A DNA stretch of 64,000 bases from Thermus igniterrae ATCC 700962. Lineage in GTDB: Bacteria > Deinococcota > Deinococci > Deinococcales > Thermaceae. Every line of letters begins with the position of its first letter. Position 1 is the first letter of the stretch. Positions 56,864-64,000 of this stretch are shown one piece after another. The stretch spans positions 21,809 to 85,808 of the forward strand of contig NZ_AQWU01000069.1 of the NCBI RefSeq assembly GCF_000376265.1, given 5' to 3'. The translations under genes were made by a program, and so were the position numbers. A model generated the notes under the pieces. It had not been told where the DNA came from, did not search any database, and worked only from the letters and a program-made list of their open reading frames with translations.

Positions 56864-58020
56864 GGCCTCAGTCCCTTAAAGAGGGCCCGCTTGCCCACCG
56901 AGGCCCGGTGCACCTCGCTGGGCCCGTCGTAGATACGGAAGGGCCGCACCTCCCGGTAGAAGATGGAAAGGGGTATGTCCTCGCTGATGCCCAGGCCACC
57001 CGTGATCTGCACCGCCCGGTCCACGGCCCGGCCCACCGCCTCGGCCACGAAGACCTTGGCCATGGAGGCCTCGTGGCGGATGCGCTCCCCCTGGTCCAGC
57101 TTCCAGGCGGCGTGCCAGACCATGAGGCGGGCCGCGTGGAGCTCAATGTGGCTGTCGGCGATCATGAACTGCACCCCCTGGTGCTCGGCCAGCTTTTTCC
57201 CGAAGGAGTCCCGCCTCAGGGCGTACTCCTGGGCCAGTTCCGTGGCCCTCACCCCCACCCCCAGCCAGCGCATGCAGTGGGTGAGGCGGGCGGGGTCCAG
57301 GCGAAGCTCGGCATAGTCAAACCCCCTGCCCACCTCCCCCAGCACCGCCTCCTCCGGCACCTCGCACCCTTCCAGGAGGAGTTCCCCGTGGCCCCCCAGG
57401 GACCAGTGGTCCATGGTGGGGATGGTGCGCACCAGCTTGAGGCCGGGGTTCTCCCGGTCCACCAGGAACATGGTGGGTCCCTCCTCGGCCCGGGCCAGAA
57501 CGATGAAGAAAGCGGCCCCCCGGGCCCCGGTGGTGTACCACTTCCGCCCCTCCAGCACGAAACCCCTGCCCTTGCGCCGGGCGGTGGCCTTGAGGAGGGA
57601 AGGGTCTGCGCCCGCCCCCATGGGTTCGGTCATGGCAAAGGCACTGCGGATCTCCCCTTCCAAAAGGGGGTAGAGGTAGCGGCGCTTCTGCTCGGGGGTG
57701 GCCACCTGGTGGAGGAGGTGCATGTTGCCCTCATCGGGGGCTGCGGCGTTCAGGGCCCTTGGGCCGAGGAGGCTTCTGCCCGCTTCCTCCAGGATGACGG
57801 CCAGCTGGGTCCAGCTGAGGCCGAGCCCCCCCAGCGCCTTGGGCATGTGGGGAAGGAAAAGCCCCCGGGCCTTGGCCTCCCTCTGGAGCTCCAGGGTGAG
57901 GGCCTCGAGGCCTTCCAGGTGCCGGGCGGCCTCCTGTTCCCGGGGGATGACGGCCTCCTCTATGAAGGCCCGAACCCGCTCCCTAAGCGCCTCCGTCTCC
58001 CGGTCCAGATGGAAGTCCAT
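56860..58020 (-). CDS. ACAD10/11-like acyl-CoA dehydrogenase (LvaC-like)
   Basis: A 386-residue acyl-CoA dehydrogenase fold: AAPDEGNMHLLHQ, FAMTEPMGAGADPSLL, RRDSFGKKLAEHQGVQFMIAD and ITGGLGISEDIPL. The catalytic-Glu position reads YDGPSEVHR: Asp replaces the Glu of ordinary YEGTSE. The DGPxEVH pattern and APDxGNM are the form I associate with ACAD10/11, which use the flavin site to eliminate phosphate from 4-phosphoacyl-CoA rather than simply oxidise. It is the first gene of the operon. Confidence 0.82.
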   Translation of the reverse strand: MDFHLDRETEALRERVRAFIEEAVIPREQEAARHLEGLEALTLELQREAKARGLFLPHMPKALGGLGLSWTQLAVILEEAGRSLLGPRALNAAAPDEGNMHLLHQVATPEQKRRYLYPLLEGEIRSAFAMTEPMGAGADPSLLKATARRKGRGFVLEGRKWYTTGARGAAFFIVLARAEEGPTMFLVDRENPGLKLVRTIPTMDHWSLGGHGELLLEGCEVPEEAVLGEVGRGFDYAELRLDPARLTHCMRWLGVGVRATELAQEYALRRDSFGKKLAEHQGVQFMIADSHIELHAARLMVWHAAWKLDQGERIRHEASMAKVFVAEAVGRAVDRAVQITGGLGISEDIPLSIFYREVRPFRIYDGPSEVHRASVGKRALFKGLRP

Positions 58021-58098
58021 TTCCCACCTCCCCTAGGGGCCGAACTCGGTTTGGGCCACGGCCTCAGGTTAGCACGTAGCAGGCAAGGCGGCTCGGCC

Positions 58099-60009
58099 TT
58101 ACCGGAGCCGCACGGGTATGCCCGCCACCAGGAGGTAGACCGCCTCCGCCTCCTCGCCCAGGCGGGCGTTCACCCCCCCCAGAAGGTCCCGGTACCGGCG
58201 GGCCAAAGGATTGGCGGGGACGATGCCCATTCCCACCTCGTTGGAGACCAGGATCACCCGCTTGCCGCTTTTCCGGACGGCCTCGAGGAACCCCTCGGCG
58301 GCCTCGAGGGGGTCCAGCCCCCGCTCCAAAAGGTTGGAGACCCAGAGGGTGAGGCAGTCCACCACCACCGTGGCGTGCCGGGCCGCCCGCAGGGCCCCCA
58401 CCAGGTCCACCGGCTCCTCCAGGGTCTCCCAGGTGGGGGGGCGCTCCCTTTGGTGCCGGGCGATCCGCTCCGCCATCTCCTCGTCCTTGGCCTCGGCGGT
58501 GGCGATGAGGGTGGCGAAGGGCCCGGCCAGGCGCTGGGCAAAGCGGCTCTTGCCGCTTCTGGCTCCTCCCAGGAGGAGGACCAGGCCCGGGGGAGGGGAG
58601 GGGTCGGGGAGGCCCAGGGGCTTGGGACTGGCCTGGCCTCCCGCAAGGCCCAGGCTCCGGTGCACCGGCCTGAGGTCCAGGTGAGCCTCCACCGCGTCGG
58701 CCAGCTCCTCCAGGGCTCCTTCCAGCCCCCGGGCCTCCCGGCCGAAGAGGGCCCTTTGCACCCCGGGGTTTTCCAGGAGGCCGTGGAGCCAGGTGGCCAG
58801 GAGGCTTCCCTCCTGGTGCACCAGGGGCAGGCCCTGGCCGTGGTGGATCTCGTACCCCTCCACCTCGAGGCCATTGAGCCGCCCCCAGAAGCCCCAAAGC
58901 CCCGCGAACCCCACCCGGGTGCGCCGCACCGTCTTCTCCCGCTCCATGCGCACCCGGAAGGGGAGGAGGCCTAGGCCAGGGAACTCCCCCCTTTCCTCCA
59001 CCCCCTCCTCGTCCAGGAGGCCTTGGGCCAGCATCTCCGCCCCACCGCACACGGCCAGCACCGGCCGGCCCTCCCCCAGGTGCCGCCTCAGGAGGGGGAG
59101 GAAGCGCCCAAGCCAGGGGAGGTCCCGGGCGGGTAGCCGGCTTCCCGGGAGGATGAGGAGCTCAGCCCCCTCCGCCTCCTCGGGGGTCCGGGCATAGACG
59201 GGGCGGGCCAGCTCGGCCAGTGGCCAGAACTCGTCCAGGTTGGAGGCATGGGGGTAGCAGAGGATGGCCACCTTGGGCCCCTCGCCAACCCGGGGCTGGT
59301 GGCGGAACCCGTCCTCCTCGGGAAACTCCAGGGGAAGCATGGGCAGGGTTCCCAGCACGGGCACCCCGGTCCAGGCCTCCAGAAGGGGATAGGCCGGGGT
59401 GAGGAGGGCAAGGTCCCCGCGGAACTTGTTGAAGACGAAGCCCAGAAGCCGCTCCCGGTGCCCTTCCAGAAGGGCCCAGGTGCCGAAGAGGGCCCCCAGG
59501 GCCCCTCCCTGGTCCACGTCCGCCACCAAAATGGCCTTGGCCCCCGCCCACTCCGCCACCTGCAGGTTGGGGAGGTCGGGCCAGAGGTTCCGCTCCACCG
59601 GGCTTCCCGCCCCCTCTATCACCACCAGCTCGTACTCCGCCAGGAGGCTCTCCAAGGCCTGGCGCACGGGGGCCTCCAGGTGGGGCCTGCGTTCGCGCCA
59701 GGGAAGCCGGGAGAGGAAGGGGTCCACCCGCCCCAGGCGCACCACCTGGGCCCCCCTCTCCCCGAAGGGCTTCACCAGGATGGGGTTCATGCGGGGGTCA
59801 GGCTCCACCCCCGCCGCCAGGGCCTGGAGCCACTGGGCGCTGGCCACCTCCCCCCCAGCCACCACCCGGGCGTGGTTGGACATGTTCTGGGCCTTGAAGG
59901 GGGCCACCCGCAGCCCAAGCCGGCGGAAGTGGCGCAGGAGGCCCGCGGTAAGGAGGCTTTTCCCCACCCCGCTCCCCGTACCCCAGACCGCCAGGGCCTT
60001 ACCCCTCAC
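58099..60009 (-). CDS. cobQ-cobU: Cobyric acid synthase fused to CobU
   Basis: A 636-residue two-enzyme protein. Residues 1-470 are CobQ: GTGSGVGKSLLTAGLLRHF, APFKAQNMSNHA, VIEGAGSPVERNL and a C-terminal amidotransferase with AVCGGAEMLA (Cys) and ATWLHGL (His), which amidates adenosyl-cobyrinate a,c-diamide. A Pro-rich linker leads to CobU (about 485-636): LLGGARSGKSRFAQ, VDCLTLWVSNLL, VSNEVGMGIVPANPLARRYRD, kinase and guanylyltransferase for adenosylcobinamide. The GTG at 60009 overlaps the HEPN gene by 11 nt. Both halves appear intact. Confidence 0.88.
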   Translation of the reverse strand: MRGKALAVWGTGSGVGKSLLTAGLLRHFRRLGLRVAPFKAQNMSNHARVVAGGEVASAQWLQALAAGVEPDPRMNPILVKPFGERGAQVVRLGRVDPFLSRLPWRERRPHLEAPVRQALESLLAEYELVVIEGAGSPVERNLWPDLPNLQVAEWAGAKAILVADVDQGGALGALFGTWALLEGHRERLLGFVFNKFRGDLALLTPAYPLLEAWTGVPVLGTLPMLPLEFPEEDGFRHQPRVGEGPKVAILCYPHASNLDEFWPLAELARPVYARTPEEAEGAELLILPGSRLPARDLPWLGRFLPLLRRHLGEGRPVLAVCGGAEMLAQGLLDEEGVEERGEFPGLGLLPFRVRMEREKTVRRTRVGFAGLWGFWGRLNGLEVEGYEIHHGQGLPLVHQEGSLLATWLHGLLENPGVQRALFGREARGLEGALEELADAVEAHLDLRPVHRSLGLAGGQASPKPLGLPDPSPPPGLVLLLGGARSGKSRFAQRLAGPFATLIATAEAKDEEMAERIARHQRERPPTWETLEEPVDLVGALRAARHATVVVDCLTLWVSNLLERGLDPLEAAEGFLEAVRKSGKRVILVSNEVGMGIVPANPLARRYRDLLGGVNARLGEEAEAVYLLVAGIPVRLR

Positions 60010-60382
60010 GGAGCACCTCCTGGATGGCCTCCAGAAGCGTCCGGGCCTCTGCTGCCTCCTCCCGGGTATAGGCCTCCTTGGGGGTAAGGCCGGGGAGGGC
60101 ATCCGGGTAACGGGTAGGGATGTAGAGCTTGTCCAGGGCCAGGGCCACGGGGAGGAGGGGGAAGAGCCGTGCTCCCACCTCCCCAGGTAGCTTGCGGATG
60201 AACCGGGCCAGGCTGTGCCCCCAGGGATCCAGTCCCAGGGTGACCCAAAGACCCTTCAGGGCCTTTTCTCCCGCTTGCTGGGCAAGGAAGGCCGCCTGGG
60301 CGTATTTTCCCGCTTCCAGGAGGACCCCTTCCCCCTGGAGGAGCCAGCGTTTTCCCTCAAGCCGGCGTTTTTCCTCGCTCAT
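59999..60382 (-). CDS. HEPN-domain protein (toxin of a HEPN-MNT pair)
   Basis: A 127-residue helical HEPN protein: LQGEGVLLEAGKYAQAAFLAQQAGEKALKGLWVTLG is the first long helix pair, followed by GHSLARFIRKL and TRYPDALPGLTPKEAYTREEAAEA, the standard C-terminal YP and Y..EDA-type motif. Such proteins act as RNases or as substrates for the partner nucleotidyltransferase. The gene begins inside the MNT gene (26-nt overlap; ATG 60382). It is embedded in the cobalamin operon. Confidence 0.8.
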   Translation of the reverse strand: MSEEKRRLEGKRWLLQGEGVLLEAGKYAQAAFLAQQAGEKALKGLWVTLGLDPWGHSLARFIRKLPGEVGARLFPLLPVALALDKLYIPTRYPDALPGLTPKEAYTREEAAEARTLLEAIQEVLREG

Positions 60383-60686
60383 AGATGGGCCTTGCCTCCC
60401 GCAGGACACCCTGGAGGAAGGGCAGTTCCCGGCGCTCGGCCAGCTCCTCCGGGGTGAGGACCAGGGCCTCTACGGGCAGGGGAGCATCGTGGAGGAGTTC
60501 CAGCACCAGGCCGATGCGGGCCAAAGGCGGCAGGTCCGTGCGGGCCACCACCAGGAGGTCCAGGTCCGAGCGGCGGTCCGCGGTGCCCCGGGCGTGGGAG
60601 CCAAAGGGGTAGAGGGCCTCGAGGTCCAAAGCCCCCTTCAGCCGACGCGCCGCCTCCTCCAGGTAGGCCAGAAGCCCCGCCTCCAC
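60357..60686 (-). CDS. MNT-type minimal nucleotidyltransferase (antitoxin)
   Basis: A 109-residue protein with the nucleotidyltransferase motif GSHARGTADRRSDLDLLVV (GS-x-DxD). Minimal nucleotidyltransferases of this kind neutralise the HEPN toxin by AMPylation in studied systems. The GTG at 60686 begins 4 nt after the cobD stop, so it is co-transcribed with cobalamin genes, and it overlaps the HEPN gene. Confidence 0.82.
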   Translation of the reverse strand: MEAGLLAYLEEAARRLKGALDLEALYPFGSHARGTADRRSDLDLLVVARTDLPPLARIGLVLELLHDAPLPVEALVLTPEELAERRELPFLQGVLREARPIYERGKTPA

Positions 60687-60690
60687 CCTC

Positions 60691-61683
60691 TCAGTCTACC
60701 CGGGCCAGCACCGCCTCCAGGGCCTCTATGAGGACCTGGATGGCCTCTTCGGGCTGGGCGGAAAGCCTAAGCCACTGGGGCAGGCCAAAGCTGGTGGCGT
60801 CCCGTACCCTGATCCCCCTTTCCCGCAGGGCCCGGGCCACGGCCGTGGCCTCTCCCACCCGCACCAGGAGGAAGTTGGCCGGGCTTTCCCGCACCTCGAG
60901 GCCAAGCCCCCTAAGCCCTTGGGCCAGAAGCCGGCGCAGGCGGTGGAGGGTGCTTCGGCTTTCCGCCAGCCAGGCCCTGGCCTCTGGGTCCAGGTGGCCT
61001 AGGAGAAGGGCCTCCCCGTAGACGGAGACCGGCCAGGAGGGAGCCAGGTGCTGAAAGTGGGTGAGGTCTAAGGGGGCCACCAGGTACCCGGCCCGCACCC
61101 CGGTGAGGCCGTGGGCCTTGTTGGGGCTGTAGAGCCGCCAGGCCCTTTGGGGAAGGGGTGGGGGGTCTTCCATCAGGTCGTGGTAGGCCAGGTCCAGGAC
61201 CAAGGCTCCCCCTGCCCTTCGGCTGGCCTCCTCCAGGAAGGGGTAGACCTCCCCCGTGGGGTTGTTGGGTACGCAGAGGAAGGCCAGGGAGCTCCTGGGG
61301 AGTAGGTGCAGGAACTCCTCCGGGTTCCGGGCTTCCCACAGGGGCAGGTCCAGGGCCCGGGCGGCCCGGGCGTACTCGCTGAAGGTGGGGGGCAGGAGGA
61401 GGATGGGCCCCCGCAGGTAGTTCCAGCGGGCCAGGCGGTGGATGAGCTCGCTGGTGCCCGTGCCCACCGCCACCTGTTCCGGGGCCACCCCGTGGGCCTC
61501 GGCCAGGGCCTGGCGTAGGCGGCGGTAGAGGGGGTCAGGGTAGCGGCTGGGGTCCGCGCGGCGCAGGTGGGCCAGGATGACGGGGTTGGGGCCTAGGGCG
61601 TTGGCGTTGGTGGAAAAGTCGTAAAGGGGCTCGGGACCCCCGTCCGGGCCTCCATGGATGGGCTTGAGCACGTCGTCAATCAT
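60691..61683 (-). CDS. cobD: L-threonine-O-3-phosphate decarboxylase
   Basis: A 330-residue fold-type I PLP enzyme of the CobD/HisC group: FSTNANALGPNP, GTGTSELIHRLA, CVPNNPTGEVYP (Asn), DLAYHDL (Asp/Tyr) and SPNKAHGLTGVRAGYL with the PLP Lys. In the cobalamin cluster it should produce (R)-1-amino-2-propanol phosphate. The start of the protein (FSTNANxLGP) fits CobD better than histidinol-phosphate aminotransferase. Confidence 0.85.
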   Translation of the reverse strand: MIDDVLKPIHGGPDGGPEPLYDFSTNANALGPNPVILAHLRRADPSRYPDPLYRRLRQALAEAHGVAPEQVAVGTGTSELIHRLARWNYLRGPILLLPPTFSEYARAARALDLPLWEARNPEEFLHLLPRSSLAFLCVPNNPTGEVYPFLEEASRRAGGALVLDLAYHDLMEDPPPLPQRAWRLYSPNKAHGLTGVRAGYLVAPLDLTHFQHLAPSWPVSVYGEALLLGHLDPEARAWLAESRSTLHRLRRLLAQGLRGLGLEVRESPANFLLVRVGEATAVARALRERGIRVRDATSFGLPQWLRLSAQPEEAIQVLIEALEAVLARVD

Positions 61684-61740
61684 TTCCCCACATCCTATGG
61701 GCGCTTTTTTGGGGAAACCTTGGCCCGGGCCATAAAGGGG

Positions 61741-62586
61741 CTACCCCCGCCCAAGGGCAGTCAGCAGAAGGCCCAGACCATACCCCAGCCCCCCCACGCG
61801 CCAAAGGGCCCGTGCGGTCTCCCTGGGGGTGGGGGAGGGGGCCCCGGGGTTCAGGGCGTAAACTCCCCGTTTCCTCAGGCGCACCCCCAGGCGCAGGGCC
61901 AGGGCGGCCATGGGGAAGCCGCCGTTGGGGGAAGGGGTCTTGCGGGCCTCCTCCAAAAGCCTTGGCCAAAGCCCCACGGGGCAGAGGAGGAGGCCGGTGA
62001 GGCGGGCGGGAAGCCAGTTCAGGAGGTCGTCGGCCCGGGCGGCGAAGGTTCCCCGCTTCCCATGCTCCGGATACCCCCACATGGCGTCGGCGGTGTTGGC
62101 GTAGCGGTACAGGGCGGCCCCGGGAAGGCCCAGGAGGGCGTAGTAGAGGAAGGGAGCGATGGCGCTGTCGCAGAGGTTTTCCGCCAGGCTCTCCAGGGCG
62201 GCTTCCCGCACCTCCTCGGGGGAGAGGTCCTCCGTGGACCGGCTCACCAGGTTCTTCAGGCGTTGCCGGGCCCCTTGCAAGTCCTCCTCGAGGGCCCGTT
62301 CCACCGCCCACACCTCCCAGAGGAGCATCCTCAGGCTGAAGAGGGGCTTGAGGAGTACCCCCAGGAGAAGCCATCCCAGGGCCAGGGGGCGGAGGAGAAG
62401 GTCCAGCCAGAGGGCAGGAAGGGTGAAGAGGCAGGCCCCCAGGGTCCAGTACAGGGCCCCGGACCAGAACCCCCGCACCCGGGGCCAGGCCCAGGCCAGG
62501 TACCGCCCCATGAGGACCACAGGGTGGAAGCGGGCCGGGGGCTCGCCCAAGAGGGCGTCCAGGAGGAGGGCCGGGAGGAGGCTCAT
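61741..62586 (-). CDS. cbiB: Adenosylcobinamide-phosphate synthase
   Basis: A 281-residue membrane protein of the CbiB family: LLLDALLGEPPARFHPVVLMG, VSRSTEDLSPEEVREAALESLAENLCDSAIAPF, RYANTADAMWGYP and KTPSPNGGFPMAALALRLGV. These strongly conserved elements identify the enzyme that attaches aminopropanol phosphate to cobyric acid. The ATG at 62586 overlaps the cobC-like stop (ATGA). Confidence 0.92.
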   Translation of the reverse strand: MSLLPALLLDALLGEPPARFHPVVLMGRYLAWAWPRVRGFWSGALYWTLGACLFTLPALWLDLLLRPLALGWLLLGVLLKPLFSLRMLLWEVWAVERALEEDLQGARQRLKNLVSRSTEDLSPEEVREAALESLAENLCDSAIAPFLYYALLGLPGAALYRYANTADAMWGYPEHGKRGTFAARADDLLNWLPARLTGLLLCPVGLWPRLLEEARKTPSPNGGFPMAALALRLGVRLRKRGVYALNPGAPSPTPRETARALWRVGGLGYGLGLLLTALGRG

Positions 62587-63095
62587 GGCTGGAAGTGGTC
62601 CAGGACCCTGTGGGGCCAGTCCAGGGCCACGGCGCTTCCTAAGGGGATGAGCCCATCCTCCCCCAGGGCCCTGAGGGCAGCCCGCACCACCCCCCCGTGG
62701 GTGAAGAGGACGGCGGGGGTTTTCAGGCTTTCTAGGAAGCCAAATACCCGTTCCTGGAAGGCCTCGAGGGCCTCCCCCCCAGGGGGGGCAAAGCCCTGGA
62801 ACCGGAGCATGGCCTCCTTGTAAAGGGGCTCCAGCCCCTCCCAGGAGGCGCCCTCCAGGAGGCCGAAGTGGATCTCCCTCAGGGCCGGGGTGGCCACCGC
62901 TTGGAAGCCTGCCAGCTCCGCCGTCCTCAGGGCGCGCCTTAGGTCGGAGCTGTAGGCGGGAAGGGGAGGGAGTTTTCCCCTCAGGGCCCTGGCCTGGGCC
63001 TCCCCCAGGGGGGTGAGGGGGAGGTCGGTCCACCCCAAGAGCCTCCCCTCCCGGTTCCAGAGGGTCTCCCCGTGGCGCACCAGCCAGAGCTCCAT
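62583..63095 (-). CDS. cobC: Alpha-ribazole phosphatase (CobC-like)
   Basis: A 170-residue histidine phosphatase: LVRHGETLWNREGRLLGWTDLPLT (Arg7, His8), YSSDLRRALRTAEL, EIHFGLLEG and FTHGGVVRAAL. Within the cobalamin cluster, between cbiB and the divergent cobT, the likely role is removing phosphate from alpha-ribazole-5'-phosphate or cobalamin-phosphate. It starts the minus-strand cobalamin operon. Confidence 0.8.
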   Translation of the reverse strand: MELWLVRHGETLWNREGRLLGWTDLPLTPLGEAQARALRGKLPPLPAYSSDLRRALRTAELAGFQAVATPALREIHFGLLEGASWEGLEPLYKEAMLRFQGFAPPGGEALEAFQERVFGFLESLKTPAVLFTHGGVVRAALRALGEDGLIPLGSAVALDWPHRVLDHFQP

Positions 63096-63109
63096 CTGCC
63101 CTATATGCT

Positions 63110-64000
63110 ATGCCCATGCTGCGGGAAGAGGTGCTGCGCCAGGCTGAGGAGCGCATGGGGCAGCTCACCAAGCCTCCCCGGTCCCTGGGCCGCCTGGAGG
63201 AGGTGGCCTTGCGGCTGGCAGGAATCCAGGGCCGGCTGAAGCCCGAGCTGGGCCCCGGGGCGGTGGTGGTGGCCGCCGCCGACCACGGGGTGGTGGCCGA
63301 AGGGGTTTCCGCCTACCCCCAGGAGGTCACCCGGCAGATGGTGCTCAACTTCCTCCGGGGTGGGGCGGCCATCAACCAGTTCGCCCTGGTGGCGGACTGC
63401 CGGGTCCTGGTGCTGGACGTGGGGGTGAAGGGGGAGCTTCCCGAGCACCCCAGGCTCTTGAGGCGCAAGGTGCGGGAGGGCACGGGGAACCTGGCGGCGG
63501 AGCCCGCCATGTCCCGGGAGGAGGCAGAAAGGGCCCTGGAGGCGGGCCGTGAGGCGGCCCGGCAGGCCGTGGAGGAGGGGGCTACCCTGCTGGCCGCTGG
63601 GGACATGGGCATCGGCAACACCACCGCGGCCGCTGCCCTCACCGCCGCCCTCCTGGGCCTTCCTCCGGAAGCGGTGGTGGGCCGGGGTACGGGGATAGGG
63701 GAAGAGGGCCTGAGGCGCAAACGGGAGGCGGTGGCCCGGGCCCTGGCCCGTCTCCAGCCGGGGCTGGACCCCCTGGGGGTGGCGGCGGAGGTGGGAGGGC
63801 TTGAGCTTGTGGCCATCGCCGGGGTCTACCTGGAGGGGTACCGGGCGGGGCTTCCCCTGGTGCTGGACGGCTTTCCCGTCTCCGCGGGAGCCCTTTTGGC
63901 CTGGAGGCTGGAGCCCGGGGTGCGGGAGCACCTCTTCGCCGGCCACCTCTCCCGGGAGCCTGGGCACCGGGCCGTCCTCGAGGCCTTAGGCCTCTGGCCC
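63110..64000 (+). CDS. cobT: Nicotinate-nucleotide--dimethylbenzimidazole phosphoribosyltransferase, partial
   Basis: Translation from 63110 is open for 297 codons to the window edge, so the 3' end (perhaps 45 residues) is missing. Signatures: QLTKPPRSLGRLEEVA, VVAAADHGVVAEGVSAYPQEVTRQMVLNFLRGGAAINQFA, LLAAGDMGIGNTTAAAAL and VVGRGTGI, plus VLDGFPVSAGALLAW. CobT makes alpha-ribazole phosphate for the lower cobalamin ligand. ATGs at 63110 and 63116 are both possible; no ribosome site is seen, so a near-leaderless message is likely. It is divergent from cobC by 14 bp. Confidence 0.92.
   Translation, partial: MPMLREEVLRQAEERMGQLTKPPRSLGRLEEVALRLAGIQGRLKPELGPGAVVVAAADHGVVAEGVSAYPQEVTRQMVLNFLRGGAAINQFALVADCRVLVLDVGVKGELPEHPRLLRRKVREGTGNLAAEPAMSREEAERALEAGREAARQAVEEGATLLAAGDMGIGNTTAAAALTAALLGLPPEAVVGRGTGIGEEGLRRKREAVARALARLQPGLDPLGVAAEVGGLELVAIAGVYLEGYRAGLPLVLDGFPVSAGALLAWRLEPGVREHLFAGHLSREPGHRAVLEALGLWP

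Noticed and set aside
58040..58049. CCGA-AC-TCGG before the ACAD-like gene as a third TetR operator
   Set aside because: Only 4-bp arms match, and it does not fit the PfmR consensus used by the two convincing sites.
58089..58110. Inverted repeat CGGCTC/GAGCCG at the end of cobQ-cobU as an intrinsic terminator
   Set aside because: It spans the stop codon, has a 10-nt loop and no T-run; too weak to call.
56908..58974. A 688-codon open frame on the plus strand, antisense to the ACAD-like gene and cobQ-cobU
   Set aside because: It is a product of high GC codon bias. It has low-complexity Gly/Pro/His/Gln composition, no domain, and both opposing genes have clear catalytic motifs.
61684..61740. 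A cobalamin riboswitch in the cob cluster
   Set aside because: The 57-bp gap is too short and no B12-box (GCCACTG-like) is seen here or before cobC or cobT.
1..64000. CRISPR arrays, tRNA or rRNA genes, insertion sequences, prophage genes
   Set aside because: No regularly spaced repeats, tRNA-like folds, transposase or phage-type proteins were found on either strand.

Overview
The window is very GC-rich, densely packed bacterial DNA with many ATGA/GTGA gene overlaps. Its proteins look like the genus Thermus: the acyl-CoA synthetase at 43779-45386 closely resembles the long-chain acyl-CoA synthetase known from T. thermophilus, and a TetR gene carries an operator matching the published T. thermophilus PfmR consensus as I recall it. 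I see no rRNA, tRNA, CRISPR array, insertion sequence or prophage. Species cannot be fixed from the sequence.

Region 1 (1-13957) holds two convergent operons. The plus-strand operon (115-5860) encodes an extradiol ring-cleavage dioxygenase, an FCD-type GntR regulator, a DUF6282 metal hydrolase, a GalB-like PIG-L hydratase, an RraA-like aldolase, a DUF1932 dehydrogenase and an orphan TAXI solute-binding protein. It reads as a meta-cleavage route that ends in the 4-oxalomesaconate hydratase and aldolase steps, with an unusual choice of families for the earlier steps. The minus-strand operon (13957 down to 5866) encodes a Tat-exported cyclase-family hydrolase, an AhpD-like protein, a NitT/TauT-type ABC importer, a DctPQM TRAP importer, a metallo-beta-lactamase-fold hydrolase and PxpA.

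Region 2 (14182-27138) looks like a locus for a galactosamine-type exopolysaccharide: a PelF-like glycosyltransferase, a translationally coupled 12-helix membrane protein, an Agd3/CE18-like deacetylase, three GH114-like proteins and two large cohesin/dockerin lipoproteins with a frameshifted relative between them. It resembles Pel or galactosaminogalactan loci but has no recognisable PelA, B, C, D, E or G. This is the best candidate here for an undescribed system.

Region 3 (27156-40336) has two dipeptide-type ABC importers without ATPase genes, an M20 peptidase, a methylmalonate-semialdehyde-type dehydrogenase, SDR, NagA, a LysA-like decarboxylase and a PuuD-like amidotransferase.

Region 4 (40376-54204) is two convergent operons for acyl-CoA metabolism (acyl-CoA dehydrogenase, SDRs, MaoC hydratase, thioesterase, two acyl-CoA ligases, a benzoylformate-decarboxylase-like enzyme) and a branched-chain-amino-acid-type (Liv) importer. 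Each starts at a strong promoter with a PfmR-like operator at the transcription start, so one TetR repressor probably controls the whole 14 kb.

Region 5 (54269-64000) has a cytochrome c; a kinase, DUF6285 and ACAD10/11-like dehydrogenase module resembling LvaA/LvaB/LvaC; and a cobalamin nucleotide-loop cluster (CobT, CobC, CbiB, CobD, and a CobQ-CobU fusion) with a HEPN-MNT toxin-antitoxin pair embedded in it. The last gene, cobT, is cut by the window end.
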